DNA from: Streptomyces sp. ISL-96
GTDB taxonomy: Bacteria; Actinomycetota; Actinomycetes; Streptomycetales; Streptomycetaceae
NCBI RefSeq assembly: GCF_018614035.1
Contig: NZ_JAGGPA010000006.1
Span: 1 to 64,000 of the forward strand
Direction: 5' to 3'
DNA length: 64,000 nucleotides
Position 1 is the stretch's first letter. Each line of letters starts with the position of its first letter. Position numbers and translations under genes: made by a program. The notes below the pieces were generated by a model. That model saw only the letters and a program-made list of their open reading frames with translations, was not told the origin of the DNA and made no database searches. This document shows, piece after piece, positions 7,756-18,000 of this stretch.

Positions 7756-10700
7756 CCGGGGCCTCCTCGGGGGTCGGGACGCGGCGGGTGCCGGGCGAGC
7801 CGAGGGCGGCGGTGAGGTCGCCGGTGTCGTCGGCGAGGAGCCGGGCGCCGTCCCAGACGAGCAGCAGCGCGGAGACGGTGTGGTCGACGGCGGTGTGCGC
7901 GAGGTCGTAGTGGGCGGCGGCGGACACGGAGGCGTGGGCGGCCCACAGGTCGTAGCCGGTCATGAACAGGTCGAGGTCGAACTGCGCGGCCAGTGACATG
8001 AGTTCGCCGCGCCCGGTGTCGTCCACCCCGGCGAAGGCCTCATCCAGGGCGAGCAGACGCGGGGCGTGCGGATCGGCGGAGTTGAGCATGGCGTGCGCGG
8101 CGGCGAACAGCGGCAGGTGCAGCGACACGGACTGCTCACCGCCGGACAGGCGGCTGTGCCGGGCGCGGGTGAGTCGCTCTTCGCTCTTGTCCGGGCGTAC
8201 GAGCTGGAACGCGAACTGCCGCCAGCGCCGGTAGTCGAGGGTCTCGGCGAGCAGCTCGCGGTAGGGCTGGTCACGGTGACGGGCGCGGGCGGTCTTGATC
8301 TGCGCGGCGAAGTGGACGCGCACCCGGGCCAGCCCCTCCGGGCCGAGGCGGGCGGCGTCTGCGTCGAGGAGGGCGCAGACGGCGCGCTGTTCGTCGTCGA
8401 GGTGGTCGGCGAGCAGCCAGCTCACCCCGACCGTCGTCCCCGAGGACATCGTGCGCCGTCGCATGTCGGTGTTCATCCGCCGGATCAGGTCGCGGGCGTC
8501 GACCGTGCGGTCGTGGATCTGCTGGGCAAGCCGGGTGAGCAGGGCGTCCTCCAGGATGCGCTGCTCGGACTCGGAGAGCAGTTCGGCCTGGTCACGGCGG
8601 TGGGAGGAGATCTTCTGGGCGAAGGCGGCGACCGGCAGCGGGCCCTCCTCGTCGGCCACGCGGACGAGGATGACGCCGTCGGAGCCGTCCCATTCGGGCC
8701 GGTAGTCCTGTCCGGCCGCGGCAAGCTGCGCCTGGAGGTCGTCCAGGGCCTTGGTGAGCCGGGTGACGGACTGCTTGAGGCTGGTCTCGGTGGGGGCGAG
8801 GTCGCGGGTCGCGGAGAGGATCGCCTCGTGTACGGCGGCCACGGCCGGCGGGAGTGCCTCACCGGTCCAGTCGGCCTCCTGGGCGGGCCAGGCGAGGCCG
8901 GGCGGGCAGCGCAGGATGTCGAGGAGTTCGCGGGCGGCGTACGGGCGCAGGGAGCGGGCGGTGTCCTTCTCCTCCGCCGCGGCGACCGACCGGGCCTCGG
9001 CGGCGGCCGTACGGCGGGCCTCGGCCGCGGCGGTGCCCGCGATCGCGCCGTGCTGAGCGGTGCGGGCCGCCTCGGCCTCCCCCACCAGGGCGTCGATGCC
9101 GTCCTCGGTCTCCTGGACCTGGCGCATCACCTCCTGCGCCTCGGCCCCGACGGCTTCCTGGAGGGCCTCAAGTCCCGCGGCCTCCTCGGCGTGCCGGCGG
9201 CGCGCGGCGCGCTCGGTGTCCAGCGCCGCCTCCTCGTCCTCGGCGGCGGCGGTGAGCCGTTCGGCGGCTGCCTGTGAGGCCTCGGTCTGGCGGGCGTGTT
9301 CGCGGCGGCGGGCGGCCAGTTCGCGGACCGCCGTCTCGAAGGCGCGGGTGGCGGTCTCGACGGCGTCGACGCGGTCGGTCTCGATGGCGTGCTCGGCGGC
9401 GGTACGACGCAGGGCGCGCTCGGCGACCGAGCAGGCGGCCACCGACTCGTCGTACGCGGCCCGGGCGGCGTCGGCGGCGTCGCGGGTGGCGCGCAGCCTC
9501 GCCGCGGCCCGGTCGAGCCCGCGCAGCGCCTGTGTGATGCCGGTGGTGCGGGGCAGGGCGGCGCGGGCGGCGGCATACGCGTCGAGGGCGGCGTCAGTAC
9601 GGGCCTGCGCGCGCGCCAACTCGTCGAGCTGGGCGGAGAGTTCGGCCAGCAGCGTCTCGCAGGCGGCGATCCGGGCAGCGCGCCGACGGGCGCGGGCGGT
9701 GGCGCCGACGTACTCGGCGTGCTCCTTGGTGTGGGCACCGACCAGGACCCCGGCCGCGTACCGGCCGTCGGGGCTGATCTGCGGGATGCCCGAGTCGAGG
9801 TCTCCGGTGACGGCGACGGAGCGCAGTACGGCGGTGATCCGGGCGGCGGTCGGGATCGCGTCGCCGGTGTCGGGGGCCTCGGGGGCCTCGGGGCGCAGGA
9901 GGTCGGCGAGACTCGGTCCGCTCACCGGGGCGCCGGCACGGAGGTAGCCCTCGCTGTGCCCGGCCGTCACGGGGGTGTCCTCGGCGGTAACAAGGGCGTC
10001 GAGGAGGCCCGATGCCTCCAGGGCCGCTTCCAGGTCGGCTCGTTGACGGTCCGTCAGGTCATCGTCGAAGTCGACGAGCCGCCACAGCGGAACGCCCTCG
10101 CCGGGCGCCCGGTCGGCGGTGCGGCCGCGGGCCGGGGGCGGGGCGTCGTCGTGTTCGGCGGCGATCCGGTCGCGTTCGGCCTCCGTATCGGCGCGGCGGC
10201 GCTCCGCGTCGGTGCGCTGGGCGCGCAGGGCGGCGAGGGTGTCGCGCACTTCCTGCACGGCGGGCGCGGTGGCCTCGGCGAAGGCGTCGACGAGCGTGAA
10301 CGCCTCAGCCTCGCCGGTGAGTTCGAGGGCTTCGGCGAGTCGGCCGGTCCCCTCCTCGGTCAGGAGTTCGCCATGTGTGCCCATCCACTGGCCGAGGGCC
10401 GTACGGGCCTGTTCGCGGGCGGCGTGAAGGACCGACTCGGCGGCGGTCTCCGCGGTTTCGGCCGCGGTGACGGCCTCCTCGGCGCGGTCGAGGGAGACCC
10501 GGGCGAGGCCGCGGGTCTGCTCGGCGCCGCGTGCCGTCTGCTGAGCGGCGCGCACGGCCCGTACGCCCTCGTGGCGGGCGGCGGCGAGGGCGGCGGAGCG
10601 TTCGGCGAGGCGGGCGGGTTCGGCGTCGGCCGGTGTCCAGAGCAGGCCGGCGGTGTGCGCGTCGTCGCCGACGTCGGCGGCGGCCCGGGAGACTGCGGCG

Positions 10701-11869
10701 TCGAGTTCGGCGGCGAGCCGCGCGGCGTGTTCGGCCTCGGCGCGGGCGCGGCCGGTGGCGGCGCTGCGGCGTTCGCGTTCGGCGCTCGCCTGCCGGGCGG
10801 TCTGCTCGCAGGTGCGCACCAGGCGTTCCAGGTCGGCCAGTTGCTCGACGGCCTGGTAGGCGGCGGAGGAGCGCAGTTGTTCGAGGCGGGCGCGCTGGGC
10901 GGCGAGCGAGGCGTCGGCCGACTCGGCGCGCGCCTCGGCGGCGGCCTGCTGCTCGCGGGCCGCCGCCAGGTCCGCGACAGCGGTGCGCAGCGCGGCGGCG
11001 CGCTCGGCGGTCTCGGTGCGGCGGGCAGTGAGCCGGTCCGCGGCGGCACGGGCGTGCACCCGCAGATAGGTGGAGTAGCTCGCGAGGAAGGCACGGGTGG
11101 CGTCGTCGGCGGCGGCCAGCCCCTCCAGCGTGCGCTGCACGGACTCCATGTCGTCGAAGGAGCGGGCCGCCTCGGCGATCAGGTCGTCGTCGAGGGGGCG
11201 CAGACCGGCGGTGAGGGTGTCGGAGAGCTTGGCCGGGTCGAGGTTCTTGGCCAGCTGCGGGCGGCGCAACGTGAGGATCAGGGTGAGCAGTTGCTCGTAC
11301 CGCTCCGGGCCGAGGCCGAACAGGCGCTGGTCGACGGCGGCGCGGTAGTCGGCGGTGGAGGCGATCAGTTCGCGGCCGAGTTCGGCGGCGAGCTGTTTCC
11401 TCGTCATCGGCCGGTCGTCGTGGGTGAGGAGGGAGAAGTCCTCGCCGACCCGGCCCTCGGCGACGAAGTGCCAGCGAGCGGGCGTGTCGCGGTGCCGCTG
11501 GGCGTGCAGCCCGATGCCGCAGGTGACGGCCTGGCCGGTCTCCCGGTGGGTGAACTCGATCCAGACGTAGCCCAGCGCGCTGTCCTGCCCGCGGAAGAGC
11601 AGGTTGGACTTCATCGTGCGGTCCTCGGCGGCGAACGGGTTGAGCCGCTTGGGGTCGATACGGCCGTCGAGGACGAACGGGAAGAGGACTTCCAGGGCCT
11701 TGGTCTTGCCCGATCCGTTGGGTCCGCGCAACACCAGCCAGCCACCGGCGAAGGAGAACTCCTCGTCCCGGTAGTCCCACAGATTGATGATCCCGGCACG
11801 GGTGGGGACGAACCGGGCGGCGGAGGCCGTGAGTGAGGGGGCAACCGGAGTGGGAGCGGGGGTGCTCAC
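7745..11869 (-). CDS. jetC: Wadjet-type JetC, SMC-like ATPase (TIGR02680 family)
   Basis: A 1374-residue SMC/Rad50-like protein. The P-loop is GPNGSGKTK (residues about 49-57). Two very long Ala/Arg/Glu-rich coiled-coil arms follow (about 230-1150), broken by a hinge-like region near 600-720. The signature RLSGGEQSVSLHLPL is near residue 1240 and Walker B LLALDEAFAGVD near 1275. The size and the MukB-like single chain holding both ATPase halves fit the family. It is expected to act as the loop-extruding motor that senses small circular DNA. The GTG start overlaps the stop of the DUF2398 gene by four bases, and the end overlaps jetD. Confidence 0.88.
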   Translation of the reverse strand: MSTPAPTPVAPSLTASAARFVPTRAGIINLWDYRDEEFSFAGGWLVLRGPNGSGKTKALEVLFPFVLDGRIDPKRLNPFAAEDRTMKSNLLFRGQDSALGYVWIEFTHRETGQAVTCGIGLHAQRHRDTPARWHFVAEGRVGEDFSLLTHDDRPMTRKQLAAELGRELIASTADYRAAVDQRLFGLGPERYEQLLTLILTLRRPQLAKNLDPAKLSDTLTAGLRPLDDDLIAEAARSFDDMESVQRTLEGLAAADDATRAFLASYSTYLRVHARAAADRLTARRTETAERAAALRTAVADLAAAREQQAAAEARAESADASLAAQRARLEQLRSSAAYQAVEQLADLERLVRTCEQTARQASAERERRSAATGRARAEAEHAARLAAELDAAVSRAAADVGDDAHTAGLLWTPADAEPARLAERSAALAAARHEGVRAVRAAQQTARGAEQTRGLARVSLDRAEEAVTAAETAETAAESVLHAAREQARTALGQWMGTHGELLTEEGTGRLAEALELTGEAEAFTLVDAFAEATAPAVQEVRDTLAALRAQRTDAERRRADTEAERDRIAAEHDDAPPPARGRTADRAPGEGVPLWRLVDFDDDLTDRQRADLEAALEASGLLDALVTAEDTPVTAGHSEGYLRAGAPVSGPSLADLLRPEAPEAPDTGDAIPTAARITAVLRSVAVTGDLDSGIPQISPDGRYAAGVLVGAHTKEHAEYVGATARARRRAARIAACETLLAELSAQLDELARAQARTDAALDAYAAARAALPRTTGITQALRGLDRAAARLRATRDAADAARAAYDESVAACSVAERALRRTAAEHAIETDRVDAVETATRAFETAVRELAARRREHARQTEASQAAAERLTAAAEDEEAALDTERAARRRHAEEAAGLEALQEAVGAEAQEVMRQVQETEDGIDALVGEAEAARTAQHGAIAGTAAAEARRTAAAEARSVAAAEEKDTARSLRPYAARELLDILRCPPGLAWPAQEADWTGEALPPAVAAVHEAILSATRDLAPTETSLKQSVTRLTKALDDLQAQLAAAGQDYRPEWDGSDGVILVRVADEEGPLPVAAFAQKISSHRRDQAELLSESEQRILEDALLTRLAQQIHDRTVDARDLIRRMNTDMRRRTMSSGTTVGVSWLLADHLDDEQRAVCALLDADAARLGPEGLARVRVHFAAQIKTARARHRDQPYRELLAETLDYRRWRQFAFQLVRPDKSEERLTRARHSRLSGGEQSVSLHLPLFAAAHAMLNSADPHAPRLLALDEAFAGVDDTGRGELMSLAAQFDLDLFMTGYDLWAAHASVSAAAHYDLAHTAVDHTVSALLLVWDGARLLADDTGDLTAALGSPGTRRVPTPEEAPVAD

Positions 11870-13281
11870 GGAGTCGGGTCCTTGGTGGTGTCGTCGACGG
11901 ACAGGGCGGTCTGGGAGGGCGGCCCGGCCGCTGTACGGGTTCTCACGCGGGCCGTGACCCCCCGGTAGCGGGCGAGCAGCGGAAGCGCGAGGGCTCCGCC
12001 GTCGACCCGGACGATCAGCGACATGGCGGCCAGCAGGTCGAGGGCCTGGCCGAGCAGCCGGTCCGGGTCGCCGCGCAGATCGGCGGCGAAGCCCGCTCCG
12101 TACTCGGCGGTGATCTCCCTGAGCCTGCCCCGGAGCCAGGAATCCGTGACGAAGGGATAACGGGCCTCCGTCGGCCCCTGACCCTCGCCGCCGGGTGCCT
12201 CGTACGCCGACTCCTCGTCCGGTTCGGCGAGTTCGGTGATCAGCCCGCGCGACGGCAGGGCCGCGTCGATACGCCGGGCGCGGGCCGCGAGGCGTTCGGC
12301 GGCGGTGGGCGCGGGCAGCAGTTCGAGGGCGTGCCGTCCGGACCGCTGCACGGCGGCGCTGATCCGGGCGGCGAGCAGCAGCGCGGCCTGCGCGACCGTA
12401 CCGCCGCCGGGGAAGCGGAGGTCGGACAGCCTGCCGGAGGTGTCGATGAGCGCCACGCCCTCGGCCCGTCGCTCCACCGTCAGCCCGGTCAGCCGCTCCA
12501 GGTCCTCGGCGAGGGCGGGGGCCCGCAACTGGCCCAGAAGTTCGGTGTCGGCGTCGGCGTAGTACGCGACCGGGTTCTCCAGTACCAGGCGGCGGGCGCG
12601 GCGCGCCTGGTCGCGACGCTGGGCGGCGCGGCCGACGGACAGGCCCATCGCGCCGGAGGAGTCCAGCAGCGCGGTGACCGAGGCCAGATGCTGCAGGACG
12701 CGGGTCGGGTGGTGGACGGCGAGGAGAATCTCGCGGTCGATGTCGTACAGGGCCTCGGCGCGTTCGGGGTCGCCGGCCCAGGCGGTGGCGGAGCCGTCGG
12801 CGAGGGTCAGCGCACCGCGCTCGGTGAGCCAGGTGACGGCGTCGACGAAGGCGTCCCGGTCGGGTTTGCGCGCGGTGTCCAGGCCGAGTCCGTCGATGCG
12901 TACGGCGTCGGCGGCGACCGCGTCGGCCAGTTCCCCCAGCGCCACCTGCGCGCCGTGGCGGCCCAGCGCCGCGAGGGTGAGGACGAGGTAGGCGTAGCGG
13001 CGCCGGTCGAAGGGCCGTCCCGCGCGGGTGAGGGCCGGGCGGGTGGCGTCCAGGCCGTCCTGGGCGCGCTGGAGCCGGGCGGTGTCGGCGGTGGTCACGA
13101 GCCGGTACCCGAGCACGTCCATCAGATCGGTGCGCAGATGGTCGGCCCAGCGGCGCACGGTCGCCAGCGCCGCCCTGTCCGGGTACCCGGGCGTGACCAG
13201 CGGATGCCGCAGGACGAGCCGTACCGCTTTCTGGTAGTCGGCGAGTTCGAGCGGGGAGACGCCCTCGGCGACACGGCTCAT
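11866..13281 (-). CDS. jetB: Wadjet-type JetB, DUF2398 protein (TIGR02678 family)
   Basis: About 471 residues, matching DUF2398. It is predicted to be the kite-like (winged-helix) partner of the SMC-like motor in Wadjet complexes. Family-typical stretches include YQKAVRLVLRHPLVTP near the N-terminus and REILLAVHHPTRV in the middle. The start is the ATG of MSRVAEG, 13 bases past the stop of the DUF2397 gene. A longer reading in this frame lies entirely inside the upstream gene and is not family-like. It overlaps jetC by four bases. Confidence 0.82.
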   Translation of the reverse strand: MSRVAEGVSPLELADYQKAVRLVLRHPLVTPGYPDRAALATVRRWADHLRTDLMDVLGYRLVTTADTARLQRAQDGLDATRPALTRAGRPFDRRRYAYLVLTLAALGRHGAQVALGELADAVAADAVRIDGLGLDTARKPDRDAFVDAVTWLTERGALTLADGSATAWAGDPERAEALYDIDREILLAVHHPTRVLQHLASVTALLDSSGAMGLSVGRAAQRRDQARRARRLVLENPVAYYADADTELLGQLRAPALAEDLERLTGLTVERRAEGVALIDTSGRLSDLRFPGGGTVAQAALLLAARISAAVQRSGRHALELLPAPTAAERLAARARRIDAALPSRGLITELAEPDEESAYEAPGGEGQGPTEARYPFVTDSWLRGRLREITAEYGAGFAADLRGDPDRLLGQALDLLAAMSLIVRVDGGALALPLLARYRGVTARVRTRTAAGPPSQTALSVDDTTKDPTP

Positions 13282-13294
13282 GCGGTGACCTCGC

Positions 13295-14842
13295 TCATGC
13301 GGTGACCTCCAGGCGCAGCCCGTCGAGATGGAGGCGGCCACGCACGGTGTCCACGGTGGTGGAGCCCTCGGCGGGGGTGAGGGTGAGCCGTACCCCGTGG
13401 GCGGCGCCGGAGGCCGCGGTGACCCGGCGGCTGGCGGGGACTCGGGCGGCGAGGGCCACGTCCAGGAGGGCGAGCAGCGCCCGCGTCTCGGGCTCGTCGA
13501 GCGTCCGGCCGTACACCCCGTCCGACGCGAGGGAGTTCGCGGCACTGCGCCGCTCGGCCTGTTCCTTGAGCTGCTCGGCGCGGAGCAGCGCCCGCCGGTC
13601 GTCGTCGCGGTCGATGCGGCCGGGGCCGTACAGGGCGGGGGTGCGGCCGGACTGGACCAGGGTGCGGGCGAGTTCGACCGGTTCGGCCTCCCACCAGGAC
13701 GTACGCCCCGGGATCCGCTCGGGGTCGGCGTACGGGACGGCGATGTGGCGGGGCGCGCCGAGCCCGAAGACCGCCTGGAACAAGGCGTGCGCGTCCTCGT
13801 CACTCTCGCAGGAGGTGAACCACTGGGCGAGATGGCGCAGTTGGCTCTCCCGGCTCACCCCGCCCCGGCGCGCCTCGGTGACCCGGCGCAGCAGGGCGAG
13901 GACGGAGCGGATCGCGGTGACGGTGGCGTCCTGCAGCCGCTCGGTCTCGCTGTGCTCGCGCTCGGCGAACCAGTGGACGATGCCGTCCCACCGGTGCCGC
14001 CAGTCGGCCAGCCGCTCGGCGGGGCTGCGGAAGAGCCGTTCGTCGGCTTCGGCCGCGTACTCGATCATGCGGTCCACACCGGTGGCCGCGGCCTTCTCGA
14101 CCGCTTCGGCGAGCAGCGGGGCGTAGCGGCCGAGCTCGGCGGTGAACTCCCGCATGTGCGCGAGGAGCGTGTCCTTGTGGGCGAGGAACACCTCGGGCCG
14201 GGTGTCGTTGGTGCGCGCCAGGTCGCCCAGCATGAGGTAGAAGCGGGCGGCGCGCTGCGCCATCTCGTTCAGCACGGAGTCGAGGCGGCCGAGCTTGCGG
14301 TACACCTCCTCGCCGTCGCCCGCGGTGTTGGCCTCGGCCAGCGCGCGCAGGTCGCCGAGGATGTCGGGGAAGACGAGGCGGGAGAGCTGGGCGTCCTCCA
14401 GGCTCGCGCCGAGCACGTCCTCCACGGCCCGGTACGCCCGGTACCCGGCCTGGGTGAACTGGTACACGTAGTGGCGGTTGCGGTACTCGGCGAGGTTCGC
14501 GGCGCGCGTCCCGTCGTACGACCGGTCCAGCACCTGCCACTCCGCGAGCGCGTCGAGCAACGGCTGAACGCCGGCCGAGCCACCCACGGCGCCCGCGGCG
14601 GGATGGTCGACGGCGAGCCGCTCCAGCAGCCCCACCGCGTCCGAAGCGTGCAGCAGCACCTGGTAGTTGGCACGTCCGCGGTCGAAGGCCCGCAGCAGCC
14701 ACAGGTACTCGTGACGCTTCTCGGCGGCGGCGAAGTGGAACAGCCGCAGCCGGTCGTCGAGGGAGAACGCGTCGATACCGAACGCGCCCTCGTCGACGGG
14801 GTCCGGAGCGTGCGGCTCCGGAGCTTCGGATTCGTCACTCAC
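13295..14842 (-). CDS. jetA: Wadjet-type JetA, DUF2397 protein (TIGR02677 family)
   Basis: About 515 residues, first gene of the cassette. It matches DUF2397, the kleisin-like subunit predicted to bridge the SMC heads. Conserved blocks include RLRLFHFAAAEKRHEYLWLLRAF near the N-terminus and LARTNDTRPEVFLAHKDTLLAHM in the middle. I chose the GTG of VSDESEAPE, which has an AAGGGAAG run upstream; the frame is open about 74 codons further but the added residues are not family-like. It lies 188 bp downstream of the helicase gene on the same strand, so it may have its own promoter or share that transcript. Confidence 0.82.
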   Translation of the reverse strand: MSDESEAPEPHAPDPVDEGAFGIDAFSLDDRLRLFHFAAAEKRHEYLWLLRAFDRGRANYQVLLHASDAVGLLERLAVDHPAAGAVGGSAGVQPLLDALAEWQVLDRSYDGTRAANLAEYRNRHYVYQFTQAGYRAYRAVEDVLGASLEDAQLSRLVFPDILGDLRALAEANTAGDGEEVYRKLGRLDSVLNEMAQRAARFYLMLGDLARTNDTRPEVFLAHKDTLLAHMREFTAELGRYAPLLAEAVEKAAATGVDRMIEYAAEADERLFRSPAERLADWRHRWDGIVHWFAEREHSETERLQDATVTAIRSVLALLRRVTEARRGGVSRESQLRHLAQWFTSCESDEDAHALFQAVFGLGAPRHIAVPYADPERIPGRTSWWEAEPVELARTLVQSGRTPALYGPGRIDRDDDRRALLRAEQLKEQAERRSAANSLASDGVYGRTLDEPETRALLALLDVALAARVPASRRVTAASGAAHGVRLTLTPAEGSTTVDTVRGRLHLDGLRLEVTA

Positions 14843-15030
14843 GGATCTTTCGGCTTCCCTTGCTTCCGCTGGTACTCGTCCGACTGGAGACCATCGGATC
14901 CGCACCAGTGTGCCGTACCCCGACCGGTGCGTGTAAGCCGCTCCCCGGCCCGTGCCACCTGTGCTACCTTGCGCCCGCTTCACGCCGCTACCGGGCGGTG
15001 GCCGCCGTGGAGACCCGCCCTGCGGCCGGC
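14843..15030 (-). promoter_or_regulatory. Gap between the helicase and jetA genes
   Basis: This 188-bp spacer separates two genes of the same strand inside otherwise overlapping units, so it is the natural place for a jetA promoter. On the minus strand TTACAC followed 18 bases later by CACACT is a weak candidate. No clear terminator hairpin is seen. Confidence 0.3.
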
Positions 15031-18000
15031 TCAGAGGCGGATCGCCGCGTACGCCCCGAGCCATCCCGTCCCCAGCCGGTCCCCGCGTGTGAAGACGGCC
15101 GCTCCGGTGCGCCCCGCCGACAGATCGGACGGGTCGTCGGGCGGCAGAAGCAGAGTGTTCTCCTCACCGTCGCCGCTGTGCAGGGTGGTGGTCGTACCGT
15201 TCCACAGCCGGATCACGGAACCGGGCGGAGCCGTCACCCGGACACGGTCCTCCCGAAGGTCCAGGCGGACGCCGGTGGCGCGCTCCGCGAGCAGTTCGCG
15301 GTAACGGTCCGGGGGCAGGGCGCAGTCGTTCGGCGGTGTCGTACCGTTCCAGTCGGGGGCTTCGACGCCGCGGGCGCGGGCCGCGCGCCACATCCGGGGC
15401 ACGAGATCGGCTGCGAGCGGGGCGGTGGCCATCCGCTCGCACATCCACAGCAGCCGTCCCGCCCCTCGGCCGGTCCCCAGTGTCCGCCACCGGATGCGCT
15501 GGGCCAGGTCACCGGCGACGACGGCCGCCCAGGGGTGCACAGTGCCGAGGGGGCCCTGCGCGCCGAGCCAGGCCAGGTAGCGCTGGGCCTCGTCCAGGAT
15601 GCCGGTCATCGAGTCGACGGGGATGCCGAGGACGTAGCCGGGCCGACCGCGGAAGAGGCGCGGTCGGTCGGCGACGAGGTGGAGGACCGCGCGGGCGAGG
15701 TCGCCGGCCACAGCCTTCGGCTCGTCCTCCGCCGGCTCGCCTCTCTCCTCCGGCTCCTCGTGCTGCTGCTCCGCCTCGCGCAGTACGCGGCGCAGCGCAG
15801 TACGGGCCCGGTCGGTGAACGGTGCCTGTTCCAGCACCGGGAGGCGGGTGCTGAGAAGGGCCGCCAGCAACCGCTCGGCGGTGAAGGCGCCCTCGGGCAC
15901 GGGGGCCTCCCGCACCGCGGTGGCCAGTTCGTCGGCGAGGGCGGCGTCCACCATGAAGCGGCTGGTCAGCCTGCCCAGCGGGCTCGTCTCCCAATGGTCC
16001 TCGTCGGCGACGGTGCGCAGACAGCCCGCCGTAGTGAGGAACCTCTCCGCCTCGCGCAGGGGTTCGACGCCGGCGTTTCCCTGGTGCGCGGCCAGCGTCC
16101 CCGCCCACCACCGCTGCGCCTCCTCGACGCCGCACACCCGTTCCTGGACGGCCTCGGCCAGGAGGTGGTCGGGCAGGTGGTCGCCCAGCCGGGACCGCAC
16201 CGTGTATCCGGCGGCCAACCGGGCCTGCCAGTGCACCCGTTCCGCCGGGTCGGCGAGCAGGAACGCCCAGCCCTCCCGCTCCCCGGCACCGATCCGGCCC
16301 GCCCGCCCGAACATCTGCTGGACCATGGACACCTCGACGCGGTCCAGGCCGATGGTGGTGTCGGCGACGATCACGGCCCGGGCGGGGAGGTTGACGCCCG
16401 CGGCGACGGTGGAGGTGGCGACCAGGATGTCCGCCTCACGAGTACGGAAGGCCTGCTCGGCCTCCCGCTTGTAGGGCCAGTCCCGGTAGTGCAGCCGCAC
16501 CCCGGCCTTGGTGCACAGCCGCTGGACGACTTCGGCGTCGTCCGCGTCCACACCGCCGGTCGGCACACCCCGGTCGGCGGCGAGCGCCAGCGCGGTGGCC
16601 CGCACCCGGCGCTTGCTGCCGCAGAAGACCAGCACACTGCCGCCGTCCGCACCGACCCCGCGGGCGATCCGTACGGCGGCCTCGGTGCGGACGGCGGCCC
16701 GCGCCGCCCAGTCCGCCTCGTCCACCGACGGCAGGACGGGCAGCTGCCAGGTCAGCCGGGTCGGCCGCCAGGCGGTGCGGACCAGGCGGGCACCCAGCCA
16801 CTCGGCGACCTCGTCCGCGTTGGCGACCGTCGCCGACAGCCCGACGATCCGCGCGCCCGTACCGTCCTCCCGTACCCGCGCGAGCAGCGCTTCCAGGACG
16901 GCCCCACGCGCCGGATCACCGAGCAGGTGGATCTCGTCGACGACCAGGCAGCCGACCTCGGCGAGCGCGTCGCGCAGCGATCCCGCGCGGCAGATCGCCT
17001 CGAACTTTTCCGTGGTCGCCACCCACACATCGGCCGCCCGGATCAGCTCGGTGTCCACGGCGGCCTCACCGGTCAGCCGCACCACGCGCAGGCCCCGGCG
17101 CCGCCACAGCTGAAGCTCCCGGTCGAGTTCGTCGGTGAGCGAGCGCTGCGGCACCAGCCAGGCGGCCTTCTTGCCCCGGGCATGCGCGTCCAGCGCCGCC
17201 ACCATGCCGATCGGGGTCTTGCCCGCGCCGGTGGGCGCCACCACGACCAGGTGCCCGGTGCCCTCCCGTACGACGGGAACGGCAGCCGCCTGGGCCGGGT
17301 TGAACGCCGGATGCGGCAGCAGCGCGGCCCACTCGGCGGGCACCAGCTTCTCCACCGGTACGTAGGTTGCCCCGTCGTCCTCCGGCAACTCCTCCAACGC
17401 GTCCCACTGCGCTGCGAAGGCGTCCCGGGCCGCCACCGCCCAGGGACCCGCGGCCGGGACAGCGCCACGCGGACCGACCACGACCAGATCCGTACGGCCG
17501 CCCAACTCATTGACCGTGCCGACCTGTTCGGCCTCTTCCCAGTAGCGGCTGACCCGGTACGGGACGCCGCGCCCGGCGAGCAGGCTCCGCAGCACGTCGT
17601 AGCCCGGGCCCTCCGGCAGGATCACCCGCACGTCCTCGGCCGCCGCGACCGCCTCCTCGGTGGGGCACCAGTCCGGATCGGTCACCTTGCACCACAACAG
17701 GGCCCGCTTCTCGGCCTGCTCCGGCACGGCCAGGTCCTCCGGCCACGCCGGACGGTGTCCCCCGCGCACTGCCCCAGGGAACTGCCCGGGAACACGGATC
17801 GCGGTCACGGCGACCCCGAGACCACTCGGGCAGGGCCCCAACGTCACAGGCGCGGACCCCGAAGGTGCCGCCGTGAGCTGGTCGTACGTCTTCACTCCCA
17901 GGTCCGCGAGGCTGAACGCGGTGGGGCAGGCAGGGCAGACGAGAGCGGCGTACCGGTACACGCGCCCCTGCGACTCGTACGGCCTGCGGAGCGCATGCAA

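Noticed and set aside
9296..11836. An 846-codon plus-strand open frame
   Set aside because: Antisense of the SMC-like gene; composition is repetitive Gly/Ala/Arg and no start or family is supported.
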